64,000 nt of DNA from Sipunculus nudus (GCA_026874595.1 CM049322.1:2839900-2903899); one strand, 5' to 3'. Counted from the first letter of the stretch, positions 10,954 to 21,560 are shown. Numbers and translations: made by a program. Notes: a model not told the origin generated them from the sequence alone.

Positions 10954-11397
10954 ATGACCAAGGTGGCAGAAAGACAAGATGAAATCACCACAGGTATGAA
11001 GGAATTAACCCGACGCTTAGATACTTTAGAGAGAAGGGGTGTCCAACACAGCTTAGTACCAAGTGAGGATATCATGTACGGCCAGAGAGATTACTTTCGA
11101 GGAAATTGCTGGAGGTGTGGATTCCTTTGGCATAGAGCCAGGGAATGTCCTTTTAAACTAGCATCGGCTAAGTTCGTGGGACAGAATATCGGCCGTGATA
11201 ACCGGAATTGTTCCAATTTACGAGAAGAATTAATTGGACAAGCAAATGAAGTCGACGTGGGTATAAACGAAAGAATCTGCAAGGCTCTTTTAGATACCGG
11301 ATCCATGGTAAGCACCATCAGCGAGTCTCTTTGTCATGAACTGGGATTATCAATCTGGCTTTTGATAGATTTTTCAGGAATATCTCGGGTACACTGA
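10954..11397 (+). pseudogene. Nucleocapsid zinc knuckle and N-terminal protease
   Basis: A 147-residue frame. A short amphipathic stretch (MKELTRRLDTLER, 15-27) could form a coiled coil. One CCHC knuckle, CWRCGFLWHRAREC (52-65, at 11107-11148), has CX2CX4HX4C spacing and would bind RNA. The aspartic protease begins at ICKALLDTGSMVS, with the catalytic DTG at 11293-11301. The frame is broken after GISRVH; the rest of the protease follows in another frame. It lies in a different frame from the capsid, either a decay frameshift or the remains of a gag-pol shift. Confidence 0.75.
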
Positions 11398-11540
11398 GAC
11401 TGAGCTACAAGTAAATGAATAGTCTCAGCTAAATGGACACATTTTGATGTTGGTTGTCCCCACTACGTCTTACCACAATAGAGTTCCAGTGTTGATTGGT
11501 ACTAATGTCCTACAAACTGCCACAACCGGTAATACACATT
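11398..11540 (+). pseudogene. C-terminal protease remnant
   Basis: After a frame change, MLVVPTTSYHNRVPVLIGTN ends near 11503. VPVLIGTN is the conserved flap-distal motif near the end of Ty3/Gypsy proteases, and it follows the DTG motif at the expected distance. Confidence 0.6.
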
Positions 11541-11695
11541 TGCCTGATCACGTTTCAGGGCCATGTAAACAAGCTTTTCAGAGTCTGGTTCATACACGAA
11601 AGATTATTAGGCGCCCGGCAAATTGGGTTCCGTTACTACAACCAAGCCTATTACCATTGGACCAAATTCCCATCGAATTGTAAAGGGTATAAGCT

Positions 11696-12434
11696 GTGGA
11701 AGGTGCAAGAACGTTGCCGGAAGGTCTAGTCGTAACACCAGGTTTACAGCACCTACAAACCAGACCCTCTCAGCGACTGTACGTGCAGATAAAGAACCTA
11801 CGACGGGAGATCACAATACCAGCTAGATGTAAAATTTGTGATGTTCATCAAGCGGAAGTTGTGTCAGTAGTACCGATGTCAAATTATCAGGATTGCAAAA
11901 AGGACGAAATTCCTTCCATGTTCCATGAGATGCTTACAAAGAACCTCAACAGTGAGCAGGTACAGCAAGTAGAACAGCTGTTATCGGAATGGTGCCACGT
12001 ATTCCCACGGCATGATCTGGATCTGGGACACACCCAGCTGGTGACACATTGAATCAAGTTAACGGATGACAAAGCCTTTAAAGAAAGACATCGACGTAAA
12101 CCACAGCCATGTTAGAGGAAGTAAGGAAGCATCTCCAGGAAATGTTAGATCTAGGAGTTATAAGGAAATCAGAGTCCCCATACGTTTCAAACATAGTTTT
12201 GGTGAAGAAGAAGGATGGACTCTTAAATTCTGTATTGATTTCCGACAACTAAATTCTGTTACTGTAAAAGATGCCTATGCCCTACTCCGTATAGAAGAGA
12301 CGTTTGACAGTTTACATGGCTCAAAATGGTTCAGCACATTAGATTTGAAGAGTTCATATTGGCAGGTAGAGACCGCTGAAGAAGACATGCCGAAGACCGC
12401 CTTTTTAGTAGGACAAGTCGTTTTTAGAATGTGA
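11696..12434 (+). pseudogene. Reverse transcriptase, N-terminal half
   Basis: A connecting segment (11696-12052) ends with LLSEWCHVFPRHDLDLGHT, the usual lead-in to Ty3/Gypsy RT. After a frameshift near 12055, RT motifs appear: LKFCIDFRQLNSVTVKD and FSTLDLKSSYWQVETAEEDM with the first catalytic Asp in TLDL, then KTAFLVGQVVFRM. A further shift at about 12430 separates this from the palm motif that follows. RT would copy element RNA into cDNA in the capsid. Confidence 0.8.
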
Positions 12435-12438
12435 ACGG

Positions 12439-12850
12439 ATGCCATTCGGATTATCTAACGCGCCTGCGACATTCCAACGGCTCATGGAAAAGTGTATTGG
12501 GGATTTAAACCTTAATAACTGTCACTTATATCTGGATGATATAGTTGTTTTCAGCAAAACATATGATAAATATCTAGAAAGACAAGCATCTGTATTTAAC
12601 CGTTTGAGAAATACCGGACTAGAATTGAAAGCATCAAAATGCAATTTCTTCCAGATATCTATTAAATATTTAGGCCACATCGTTTCTGAGGAGGGTGTGT
12701 CAATGGACCCAGAAAAGGTAAGATGTGTGAAGGAATGGCCGGTTCCAAAATCCGTGAAACAACTGCAGAGTTTCTTGGGCTTCGTCGGATTTTACATACG
12801 CTTCATCAAGGACTTTTCAAAGATTGCACTGCCATTGTATGAGTTAACCC
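12439..12850 (+). pseudogene. Reverse transcriptase, C-terminal half
   Basis: MPFGLSNAPATFQRLMEKCI is followed by YLDDIVVFS (12529-12555) with both catalytic Asp residues intact, then NCHLYLDD context, LKASKCNFF, KYLGHIVS and the thumb motif LQSFLGFVGFYIRFIKDFS. This is the best preserved part of the element. After PLYELTQRVGP (about 12860) the frame loses similarity exactly where RNase H should begin. Confidence 0.85.
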
Positions 12851-12939
12851 AGAGAGTTGGACCCAATTCACGTAAAGGGTCAAGTGACGTAGCAAACACC
12901 AACAACAGAATTATTGTTTTGTACCGCCAGCACCATTGT

Positions 12940-13690
12940 ACAACTAGAGTGCAGTTTCTACTCGTGCTTCCGTCCTCACACTGCAAAGAAGCTATATTCG
13001 GATGCCATGACCAAATGGGTCATCACAGAAGAGACAACGTTAGAATTTGTTTGCGATAGGTTTTTTTTTCTGGCCGGGCAAGTCAAATGACGTGGAACGG
13101 CACATCAACAGTTCTTGGCGATGCATTCGCCGGAAAACATTACCAAACCAGCGCCCCCCCCCCCCCCCGTTAAAAACATTACTACAAGGCAGCTTAGTCT
13201 GTATGGATTTTCTGACTCCAGAAAGATCAAAAGATGGGTATGAAGAAGTTCTGATTATCTCCGAAAATTTCACTAGATACGCTCAAGCATACCCCACAAA
13301 AACCAAACGGCTCTTACAAGAGCTAAAACAGTATTTGACAATTTCATCGTCCATTACGAACTCTCAGAAAAACTACACAGTGATCAAGTCCGTCAATTTG
13401 AAAGTTCGATGATCAGACATCTGTGTAAAATTGGTGGAAATCACCAAATCCCGGACATCTCCGTATCATCCCAGTGGAAACGGTCAATGTGAACGTTTCA
13501 ACCGGACCTTGTTGGACATGCTTGGCACCCTGAAACCATCTGAAAAGGCAGATTGGAAGAAGTATATCGCCCCAATTGTCCATGCATATAACTGTACTCC
13601 TCACGAAACACAGGATTTTCGCCTTTTTATCTGACGTTTTGGCGCAACCAAGATTACCAGTTGACGTAACGTTTGGTACATAGACCACCA
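12940..13690 (+). pseudogene. Integrase zinc domain and catalytic core (frameshifted)
   Basis: The N-terminal zinc domain shows H-X4-H at HDQMGH (from 13006). The following Cys pair is damaged: SSWRC (near 13113-13124) has Ser where the first Cys is expected. The core has the first Asp in VCMDFLTPE (13206-13208), the second in SDQ (13382-13384) and the Glu in GQCERFNRTL (13491-13493). The last two lie 36 codons apart plus one base, fitting D,D(35)E. The three acidic residues sit in different frames, so no intact enzyme remains. A run of 15 C (13154-13168) has expanded in the linker. Confidence 0.8.
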
Positions 13691-13719
13691 GGGAAGGCCA
13701 AGGTTATGTAGAAAATCTC

Positions 13720-14035
13720 ATGAAACGACTTCAATATGCATACAATTTGGCATCCAATAATATTGCAAAGGCACAAGGACGGCAGAAACAAAATTATGAT
13801 CTCAGAAAAAGAGGTGCAGTGTTGCAAAATGGAGATAGAGTACTAATCCGTAATTTTGCTTTCAAGGAGAAACATAAACTGGCCGATCGCTGGCAGGAGA
13901 AGGAGTATATAATACTGAGGAAAATAAACCCGGATGCCCCCGGTGTACGAGCTGGAGCCTGAAGATGACGATGGCCCACGTAAAATCCTACATCGAAACT
14001 TGATCCTGCCCTTTGGCGATTTAACATCTGCTAAT
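13720..14035 (+). pseudogene. Integrase C-terminal (GPY/F-like) module
   Basis: RQKQNYDLRKRGAVLQNGDR and LADRWQEKEYIILRKI lead, after a frameshift near 13935, into VYELEPEDDDGPRKILHRNL at about 13940-14000. The pattern from GDRVL through W to LHRNLILP matches the C-terminal DNA-binding module found in many invertebrate Ty3/Gypsy integrases. Confidence 0.75.
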
Positions 14036-14720
14036 ATCGAGAGACAAAACACCCACAAAACGGCAGCTGCGGTGCCAGAAATTAGTGGTATCCAGGATAG
14101 CCTTGGAAGCGTCGAGACCTTGGATGATTCTGATGGGGAGAATTTAATTGAATTACCTCAACCTGCGCCACGGCAGCCCAGAAGTCAGACCAGGCACCCA
14201 ACTCACCCGTCTGCAGTGCCTCGTCGGCCCAGTTCAGAGGTATCTATTACCAGTTCGGGTCCATGTGATAGGACTTATGCGCCGTTTCCAGCGCCCCGTC
14301 GGCACAGTTTAGAGTTATCTCACAGTAGAGTAGTCCGGGCCGTGATTAAAGAACACCTGATGTGTCATATAGAACAGAGTGCGAGCCATCTGCTGTACTT
14401 TCAGGCTCAGCGGGACTGTGTCCTTCAGGAACACAAACGTCCAATTTCGAAGACACTGATGAGGTAGAGTCTATTTCATCGAAGGACTCAAGTTTTGACG
14501 ATGTTGAACTCCCGGATCAATCTCATCTCCGGGAGCAGGGCTCATCCACACCCGGAATGTCTAACGTTGACCCAGATATTTTGGCCATCACACCCACGAT
14601 TATACCCCGTAGGCCAGTATGAATACGAAGGCCACCCGACAGATTTGACCCAAGCTCATATCAACAGTCCTGTCATAAGACTGATTGGCCCATTATCATA
14701 CACAAACGGGCAGTTGACCT
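14036..14720 (+). pseudogene. Long C-terminal pol tail
   Basis: After the LHRNLILP motif an open frame continues to 14467 and, after a shift, to 14622. It is rich in Ser, Pro, Asp and Glu (for example ESISSKDSSFDDVELPD), apparently disordered, with a basic-proline PRRPSSEVS-type repeat twice (near 14224 and 14296). It reaches a RPPDRFDPSSYQ-like end near 14640-14660. There is no known domain. It could be a tail of pol or a separate accessory frame. Confidence 0.5.
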
Positions 14721-14898
14721 AAAATGCATTATTGATGCTCTTTCCGGTCTATGGCAGTTATCCTTTTTATATTCTTTGGAAGGACATTTGTGGGTAATCC
14801 TTAAAATTTACATCCTTTTTTATCTTTCAACCACCAGAAGTCTGATAGGCAGGTCCCTAGATCTCACTGATCCATTGGCGTTTAAGGCCATATATAGT

Positions 14899-15821
14899 TG
14901 TAACTATACTATTTCTATGACTCCAAATCATAATTTCTTTGACCTCCCCATGGGTCTGGTGGGCATAGCCCGAGTATCTGACTGTATAAGACTGCTCTGT
15001 AATTGGAATGGACATACTCCTGTTATCTTCAAGTTATTGGTACTCTGTAACAGTTTATCTTGTGAGCAATGTAGGCCTAATTTGATGTATTAGTGGTCCA
15101 GGTTGAGCTGTTTTTAATGGTTTCGCTTGACGAGGGGGGCAGTACAGTCAAATTTTATATTTATATTTGAACCCAAGTTATTCTTAGCTAGCTCCAATTT
15201 TGTTTATTGGTTATTCTGCAATGTGTAAACACAATTGTAGTAGGCTTACGAACTGTTCTGTATATTTGTGTAACCATCTAATTTACATAAGAATAGCATA
15301 TCTCTCGTCGCTGCCAAAATGTTTAACCCACGTCACTTGGCAGTGAGTCAGTCAGAGTGATGTGATGCGTTTTTCAGGTACGTGTATGTATTTTCTCTAC
15401 ATAGGAAAGTTCTTCAGCAGTAAAGTACCATAGTCATGTAACGTAGATTTATTACAACTGTTGGATATTAAATTGGATTATCATGAATACATTTTTCATT
15501 AATTTGATCGTTCATGGATTATTTTAACCAGTTATCTCGTATCAAGTGGTGCATAGGGCAACTACGTAAGACTAAGCTATTTCGACGACGCTTGTGACTG
15601 ATATCGTTGTTAGCCTCTAGTATTCATGCCAAATCTTGTAATTTTGTATAATTTTCTAATTTTGTATATTATAAGGATATAACTCATATCATATATGTAA
15701 TTTATCTTATTTCTAGACCTTGCAGCGAGTCAGTCAAAGAGATGTGATGCGTTTTTTTCAGATTTTGCAATAAACCAGTTTCCACCACTATGAAACATCC
15801 GTACCTATACGACCGGGGGGT

Positions 15822-15825
<4 letters not shown>
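14899..15825 (+). repeat. 3' LTR with internal insertion
   Basis: From 14985 it follows the 5' LTR closely and ends GGGGGGTTACA at 15825. Relative to the 5' LTR it has about 190 extra bases (roughly 15578-15765). These include a second copy of a 39-bp block: GCAGTGAGTCAGTCAGAGTG at 15340 and GCAGCGAGTCAGTCAAAGAG at 15722, each followed by ATGTGATGCG and a T-run ending CAG. The left edge is uncertain; no clear polypurine tract was found. Confidence 0.7.

Positions 15826-15868
<43 letters not shown>
15826..15868. repeat. (TA)n microsatellite abutting the 3' LTR
   Basis: A pure TA run begins directly after the LTR terminus. Either the element inserted into a pre-existing TA tract or the tract expanded at the edge. 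Confidence 0.9.
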
Positions 15869-15870
<2 letters not shown>

Positions 15871-15928
15871 TAAACATATATGTGTGCGATGTTTAGGATC
15901 TGGAGGATAATTTAAAGCATTCAAATAC

Positions 15929-16071
15929 CTTTATAGCGTCAAGTTGTGTTGTGCTAAGAATGCCATCCTGTGTGAGTTGGTCCAGAATCAGAGTGTTGTT
16001 AAGGTCTATATGTTCCACCAGGTACACTCTATTTTCATTTATTAGATGGGAATGAGAGTGCTCTTGATCCT
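15929..16071 (-). CDS. Candidate host exon encoding half of a CARD-like death-fold domain
   Basis: On the - strand a strong acceptor (CATTTTTTGTTGCAG) precedes 16071, and a donor (ATAAAG followed by GTATTTG) follows 15929. The 143-bp exon starts with two bases of a split codon and ends on a whole codon. It encodes about 47 residues including HLINENRVYLVEHIDLNN, ILDQLTQDGILS and TTQLDAIK. The pattern I..NR..LV..ID....ILD.L.Q.GIL....L..I is that of helices 1-3 of a CARD domain, a protein-interaction module of caspases, apoptotic adaptors and immune sensors. CARD domains are commonly split by an intron. The downstream exon would lie at lower coordinates, beyond the large retroelement or outside the window, and was not found. 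The identification rests on motif pattern only. Confidence 0.55.
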
Positions 16072-16090
16072 CTGCAACAAAAAATGACAA

Positions 16091-17314
16091 TGTACATGTT
16101 ATTGTGATATATCAGAAGTGACCCATACAAATGATCCTCAGCAAGACGTTTCGGCCATAGTTTATTCTTAGTTATGAAGAACATCGTGATTGTGTAAAAT
16201 TGTTATGATGATGAGTGACAATAAGGTTTTGTGAAGATCTTTAAGATCAATTCTATCATCCATAGGCAACTTTGTGAGCTGGAATTAAGGTGTACGCGGT
16301 ATTAGAATCCATTTTGACCATCTGTATATAAATATTAATTTTAAGGTGGCAATCTTTAATTTAGAAAACATATGAAGCTTTCCTGAAAGAATAATTTAGT
16401 CTCTACAAAACACATTCCTTACTTTGAGTGGTTTCTAACCTTAAATGAATCATTTAGTCCCTACAGAAAACATTGTTCCTTTCTTGTTCACCAAATTTAA
16501 ACATAATTAAACATTATTACTTACTTTTGGTGGTGTTCCACCTCAAATAAATCATTCACTTCAGAACATATTATATAGAATTTTGAATCTTATTTAACAT
16601 CCACTGTCTACCTTCTGACATAAGTGTCGATTGAAGTAATATCACTGCACATTGTCTAGCGGATGTGTAGGCATATCCGGGGACGGTTCAAGGATTTAGG
16701 GAAAGGAAAGGTCTAATCAGGGAGTATAAATAACAACATATAACAGAAAGGTCCCGAGGTCCTTAAAAACAGATGGGGAGGGGGTCCAGACGGCATGAAC
16801 TGGTCTATAACCCTCAAAAACGACTCGATAAAGGTGATGATCTCCTGCTATTTAAGAGGTGTACAAGAGGTTCGTTTCTTTATTTAGGAATAACTTCTTC
16901 TTAACATACGTTTAATTCATCTTTCTTACCTTCCTTACACCAATCTATCCTTTTAATGTCTCACATTAATAATATATGTAACCAGTCAGAGATCTCCGAA
17001 AAACAAACTGCCCTATTCCGTTTGCAAACGTTAACATAATCACTAACCTGGTCTTCAAGGTAAATATTATCCGATGTATAAATTTCTTGCCACAAGTACA
17101 GCGCCACAAAGTAAAAGTAAAAATATTTGTACATATCTTATTGAGACAGTAACCCACTGAAAACCTATGTTTTAATTTTTCTTTTGTAATAAAATATAGT
17201 ACCAACCATTCATTTTCCACATCCCATAACCCCAATAAAAAGCACCGTTACCGGATTTATCAGCTAATTATACAATATGATTAATGAACAAGCACTCAAA
17301 TCAGCTTTCTACCA
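16091..17314. other. No gene recognised
   Basis: Two loosely repeated stretches near 16395 and 16445 share CATTTAGTCYCTACA-like words. A minus-strand open frame at 16966-17235 has no recognisable domain and is AT-driven. I see no other exon or RNA gene. Confidence 0.4.
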
Positions 17315-17324
17315 GGAGAAAAAT

Positions 17325-18995
17325 TCATTGATGAGTCCCCGGAGGCTTAGATGATTAGTAATACCTGACAGTCATCTTATCTTTCCACGTTCCTGCTGTC
17401 CAGCCCTGCCTAGCCCATTATGATGCACACTGATGCTTCGGTTGACCAGTGCTTCTGGGCAGGGCTGTGTCACTGCATTTGAGTATAAAGTATTCTGTGG
17501 TGATAGCGGCCAGCCAAACTGTGTGTGCATATGGGTACTTACAGGATAGTGGTCCTTCCATGACCAATTAATTTACAGCCACTGGGAAGGATATTATACA
17601 GCCTTTTACATATACCCCATCCAGTCACTCTATCTGTACATATAATGTATATCAGTCCTTTGTTTTACAAGGATCTTTGTAAACAAAACAAGAGATATTA
17701 TCCACCTTTGGACTTATATTCCGTACATTCACGCTATCTGATATTCTATGAATTATTAGGAAAAATAATATGTATAGGGAATAAGAAGGATGTCATCACT
17801 GCTATGTCAATAGAATTCATCATCTACATCAAATAAAATGCCACATTAGTAGTAACTATATTGGATTTTAATGTTTACCGTTTTGTACTATTCACTGCAG
17901 GGACCAACAAAGACTGAAGGATGATAACATAACATTTTATATAAAAAAACAATATCTTCATTTGATCTGGCAACAGTTGTTGTGGTAGCAATACTGATTC
18001 AGCTTCCTCAGGTCCAGTTTTACCTGAATTCTGACACTCAAAATAACGTTTATCTATGTGGTCAATATGCCTGTTTGATATCATATGACACTGGCCCAGT
18101 AGTCTTAATAATGGTACCTGTGATGTACTGTTTCCCCGTGCCAAAATTCTTGATATTAATAAAATCTCCTGTACTGAAATTTCTATCTCTAGCACTAAGA
18201 TCATGATACTGTTTCATTGCCATTTGTTACTTTTGTACCTTTCCTTGTACATCCGGATGCAACAAATCTGAGGCAGTTTTCAGTCTACAATGTTTAAATA
18301 GTTCCATTAATTGTAAATGCAACTATACTTTCATAGAGGCACTATATTTCAAACTGTCCCATTTCCGATGACTTAGCATTGATGAATTCTTATGGTTTAT
18401 TTTCTACACATCTTGGGAATTCACTGAATAGCACTGCAACTTATATGACTGGAAGAGTCTATATTTTATCTCTTTTCTTCAGAATATATGTTCTGCAGAT
18501 GGTGTTTCCTGTATTTCTACAAAGACCACAGTAAAACAAAAGGCAGTTACACATATACAGAGAGAGAGAGTGTGTGTATGCAATATAAGTCAAAAGTTGC
18601 ATTATATACTTCACCCAGTGTTTCGTTGTATTTTTAGAAAGAGCCGAGTAAAACAAACGACAGATTTACATAAGCAGATAAAGGGAGTGAGTGGGTCAGA
18701 TATAAGTCAAAGGCTTTATAATACCCTGCCCTGTGGCTTTAACATCAGTCGGTCAGGGATGGACCACTGGCCTGTAAGCTCCCATATGCATACCCAGTTT
18801 GGCTGGCCACTATCACCACAGAGTATAGAGTTGTGACAATACCCTAGCCAGATGCACTGGTCAACTGAAGCATCATTGCACACCATTGTAATGGACAGCA
18901 ACACTAGTAATTGCTTGACAGCAGCAGGGTGGTCAGATTAGATAATAATAAGGAATCACTAATCACCCCAGCCTCTGGATACCCATCAATGAAAA
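17325..18995. repeat. Long imperfect inverted repeat enclosing an integrase fragment
   Basis: The left arm (about 17325-17683) reappears as reverse complement in the right arm (about 18510-18995). Shared blocks, left orientation: TTCATTGATGAGTCCCCGGA, GATGATTAGTAAT-like, TGCTTCGGTTGACCAGTGC, TCTGTGGTGATAGCGGCCAG, CCAAACTG, and TTTGTTTTAC near the inner end. The right arm also has an internal tandem duplication of about 120 bp (18484-18605 and 18606-18730). This resembles a foldback or MITE-like unit. Confidence 0.7.
17880..18360 (-). pseudogene. Ty3/Gypsy integrase C-terminal fragment (antisense)
   Basis: Between the inverted arms, the - strand encodes a decayed integrase C-terminus across two frames. 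LKTASDLLHPDVQGKVQK is followed by MAMKQYHDLSARDRNFSTGD, INIKNFGTGKQYITGT and IIKTTGPVSYDI (the last at about 18077-18115). TGPVSY with an upstream RNFG-like motif is characteristic of Mag/K02A2.6-type integrases; the second LTR element in this window has the related TGPVSYVV. Stops interrupt it, and no catalytic core or LTR is attached. Confidence 0.65.
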
Positions 18996-19160
18996 AGTGC
19001 GAAAAAAGGTTTCGCCACCAATCTTCAGGAAATAATCGTACTTGACAATATCAATGTGTATGTGAAGTTTAAGGACACAAAGTGAAGTCCCAGCTGGGAA
19101 ACTGATACACTGGTATAATTTTAAGGTCCCACAATAGAAGAAAAATAGGCCAAAATAGAA
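18996..19160. repeat. Unit of the TTTCGCCACC / TCAGGAA dispersed repeat
   Basis: GTTTCGCCACCAATCTTCAG, AGGAAATAATCG, ATCAATGTGTATGTGAAGTTT and AGGACACAAAG match in order the units at 21300-21560 and more weakly those near 43.2-43.9 kb. Confidence 0.6.
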
Positions 19161-19165
19161 AAAAT

Positions 19166-19340
19166 GCAGGTGGTACCAGACATGGGGTCTATTACAGTTG
19201 TTCTATTACTATTACTATTACTATTACTTTCAATTTCTGATATTACTATTACTATTACTATTACCACATTTTATCTTCTATTACTATTACTATTACTATT
19301 ACTGAGGTATCTATTACTATTACTATTACTATTACATGTA
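19166..19340. repeat. TATTAC hexanucleotide array, left block
   Basis: It starts with GGTGGTACCAGACATGGGGT and continues as four runs of (TATTAC)n separated by short unique spacers. A leucine-rich open frame here is a by-product of the repeat. Confidence 0.9.
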
Positions 19341-19344
19341 CTTA

Positions 19345-21118
19345 AACTGATGGTAGGATTCTAGACCTTGCGCAGCAATGAGTGCTATAAACTAGCACTA
19401 CAATCATATGTTTAAATAATATTAAAAGCAACTATATCATCCAGTTACCTACACAATTTTCTTATAGTGTTATTGTCATTTACAAGAAGCCTAATAATAC
19501 TGGAGATCTTTATTATTTCAGCTTCTTTAATTCTGTTTTTTTTATATTTTGAAACCTCAATGATCGTTATTGGGGTGTTTCAAGTCGAAATTATAAGATA
19601 ATTGTATAAACTCTTTAATACATGTAATTAAAAGCAACCCATTGTAAAGGCCTTGGCATATGTAAAATATTGATTTATAATCATATGCATGCTTGTTCAT
19701 TTTATATTATTTTCATATATATTTCACATAAATTTATTTTATAGTACATACTTCCGTTTCGATTTAATCTTCGTTCTCATAGTCAATAAATAAAGATTTT
19801 CAGTGTAACTAAAAATTGTCTCCAGAGGAATTATTCGTGATTATTGCATATTATTATTTAGTATCAAAGCTGACAATTCAGTCCTTTATGTATTATCAGG
19901 AGAGGAATTTATGTAGGGCTGTGTCCTGTTTCCAAATCCTTATAAATATATCCAATAAAAATACTGTTTACGTCAAGATTCTGGACAGAAACAAACTGGA
20001 GACAAAAGTACCCCATCTTCTCGGGTGTATATATTCATTTGGATGTGATGCCACATTTTATTCCATCACATAATACATCTCGAGAGTGACCAGATAGGTG
20101 GTTAACTTTACAATAATTGAAGCAGGCATGGCTTTTATTTTTCAGGCATGCCCATCTTCATTGCAGCAAAACAAGCATAGGATAATTTAGGAATGTGGAG
20201 AGCGATTTAAACTTACATTAATTTTACAAAACAAATAAAATATTATTTAAAATTGGTATTAAACAATCTTGTACTTAAATTTTGTACATAACAGGATCTA
20301 ATTATTTGATGTCAAAATTTATATATTTATATATAAATATATATATTTTTATATAAGATATTAAATAATAAAATATGAACAGTTACTTATATTCTCATAT
20401 TATTTAATAAAAAAATTAATATCATGAAACAATGGTTCATTTAATTTTCAAAATGTAAATTAACATAATTTAAGATACTGAATGAAGGTCTGCAAAATTG
20501 GTACTATGAAATAACAGACAAGTATTAAAAGAATAGTTTTAAAAGAATATGTATACAAATTAACTAGATAATACATGTGCCTGCAGTATGACTTTATCCA
20601 AGTGATTGTAGTACTGGTCTGAGTTTATAGCATTGTAGGCTTCAGTACATTATGGGTAGTGAAAACACCATAAGCTTATCATGAACATTTTGGGTCTGCA
20701 CTGTACCTGGTTCCATATTATATTTTTCTTGAATGATGTATTATGCAATTTGTATGATTAAAATGCAAACTGGCTTGTGAAAACAAATCTAGGTACATTT
20801 CAGAATATGCATATGGATTGATGGATGTGAGATAAGATGTACATGTCACAATAATAAAACACTATATTTATCTGTCTCTTAACATCAAACATGCCTCTGT
20901 TTATCCATGGTTTACTAATCAAAGGTCAGATTGTGCCAGGTAACTTATTTGGCTGTGACCTACTCTGCCCAGTACTCTTATGTAATTAGCACCAGTGGTC
21001 ACCAGCAATTTGGCAGCTGGCCAATGCTTGCCTCAACAATAGGCACATCCTAGGCAGTTACTGGACAAGAACTGAGTCTGTTCAGCATTATTTGCTGATA
21101 TGCTTAATGATCAAGGGG
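19345..21118. other. No gene recognised
   Basis: Very AT-rich, with TATATA-type stretches near 20320-20360. A short open frame at 19816-20073 shows no domain and ends in AT-rich DNA without splice signals I trust. Confidence 0.45.
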
Positions 21119-21139
21119 CTCACAGGAAGTAATAGAAAG

Positions 21140-21306
21140 TAATATGTATTACTCTATTACTTTGCCTTCTGTTACTATTACTATTACTATTACAGCTCAA
21201 ATTTTTGAGTCTATTACTATTACTATTACTATTACATGGAAAAAGCTGTAATAGTCTATTACTATTACTATTACTTATTACTATTACCCCATGTCTGGGT
21301 GGTACC
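21140..21306. repeat. TATTAC hexanucleotide array, right block
   Basis: Runs of (TATTAC)n end in CCCCATGTCTGGGTGGTACC, the reverse complement of the sequence opening the left block at 19166. The two blocks therefore form inverted flanks around 2.1 kb, while the hexanucleotide itself reads the same way in both. Confidence 0.85.
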
Positions 21307-21560
21307 ACCATTCTCCTGTAACTGATGAATAAAATTGTGATGGATATAGAAATCATAGTTCAGGACACTTCATGGAATGAGAGCTAAGGCACTGATACAA
21401 TTGTTGTCATTTGACAATCAGGAAAAATAGAGGGAAAACAGAACAGGTGCAGGTTGGGCTACCTGTTCTCAGGAACTAATGAAACTAGTAATGATCAATG
21501 TATATCTGAAGTTACAGGACATAAGATTTAACCACATCTCAGAAAGTAAGATCGTTACTG
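21300..21560. repeat. Two tandem units of the CAGGAA dispersed repeat
   Basis: Successive units share GGTGGTACCACCATTCTC or GGTGCAGGTTGGGC, then an AACTGATGA-like stretch, ATCAATGTATATCTGAAGTT-like sequence and CAGGACA. They match 19000-19080 and carry an AAAATAGAGGGAAAACA linker between units. Confidence 0.55.

Larger units (their letters stand above)
6616..15825 (+). mobile_element. Degenerate full-length Ty3/Gypsy LTR retrotransposon with PNMA-like gag
   Basis: The order is LTR, primer site, 2.2-kb leader, gag, zinc knuckle, protease, reverse transcriptase, integrase, C-terminal tail, LTR, spanning about 9.2 kb. RT before integrase defines the Ty3/Gypsy order. The LTR copies share long near-identical blocks but differ by many substitutions and a roughly 190-bp insertion, so the insertion is old. 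Coding regions carry several in-frame stops and frameshifts, and RNase H is missing, so it cannot be autonomous. The left edge is placed at TGTAA (6616) because the right LTR ends TTACA; only from 6703 is the match to the 3' LTR clear. No target-site duplication was identified; the right edge abuts a (TA)n tract. Confidence 0.85.

Noticed and set aside
13040-14058. Minus-strand frames across the integrase and tail region
   Set aside because: Antisense shadows of the + strand integrase, whose motifs are clear.
14755-14985. Polypurine tract and exact start of the 3' LTR of the first element
   Set aside because: GGAAGGACATTTGTGGG near 14774 is only weakly purine-rich and the sequence after it does not align with the start of the 5' LTR, so no boundary is claimed.
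19164-19364. Leucine-rich hydrophobic frame resembling a membrane protein
   Set aside because: Encoded by TATTAC hexanucleotides; similar antisense frame at 21120-21356 has the same cause.
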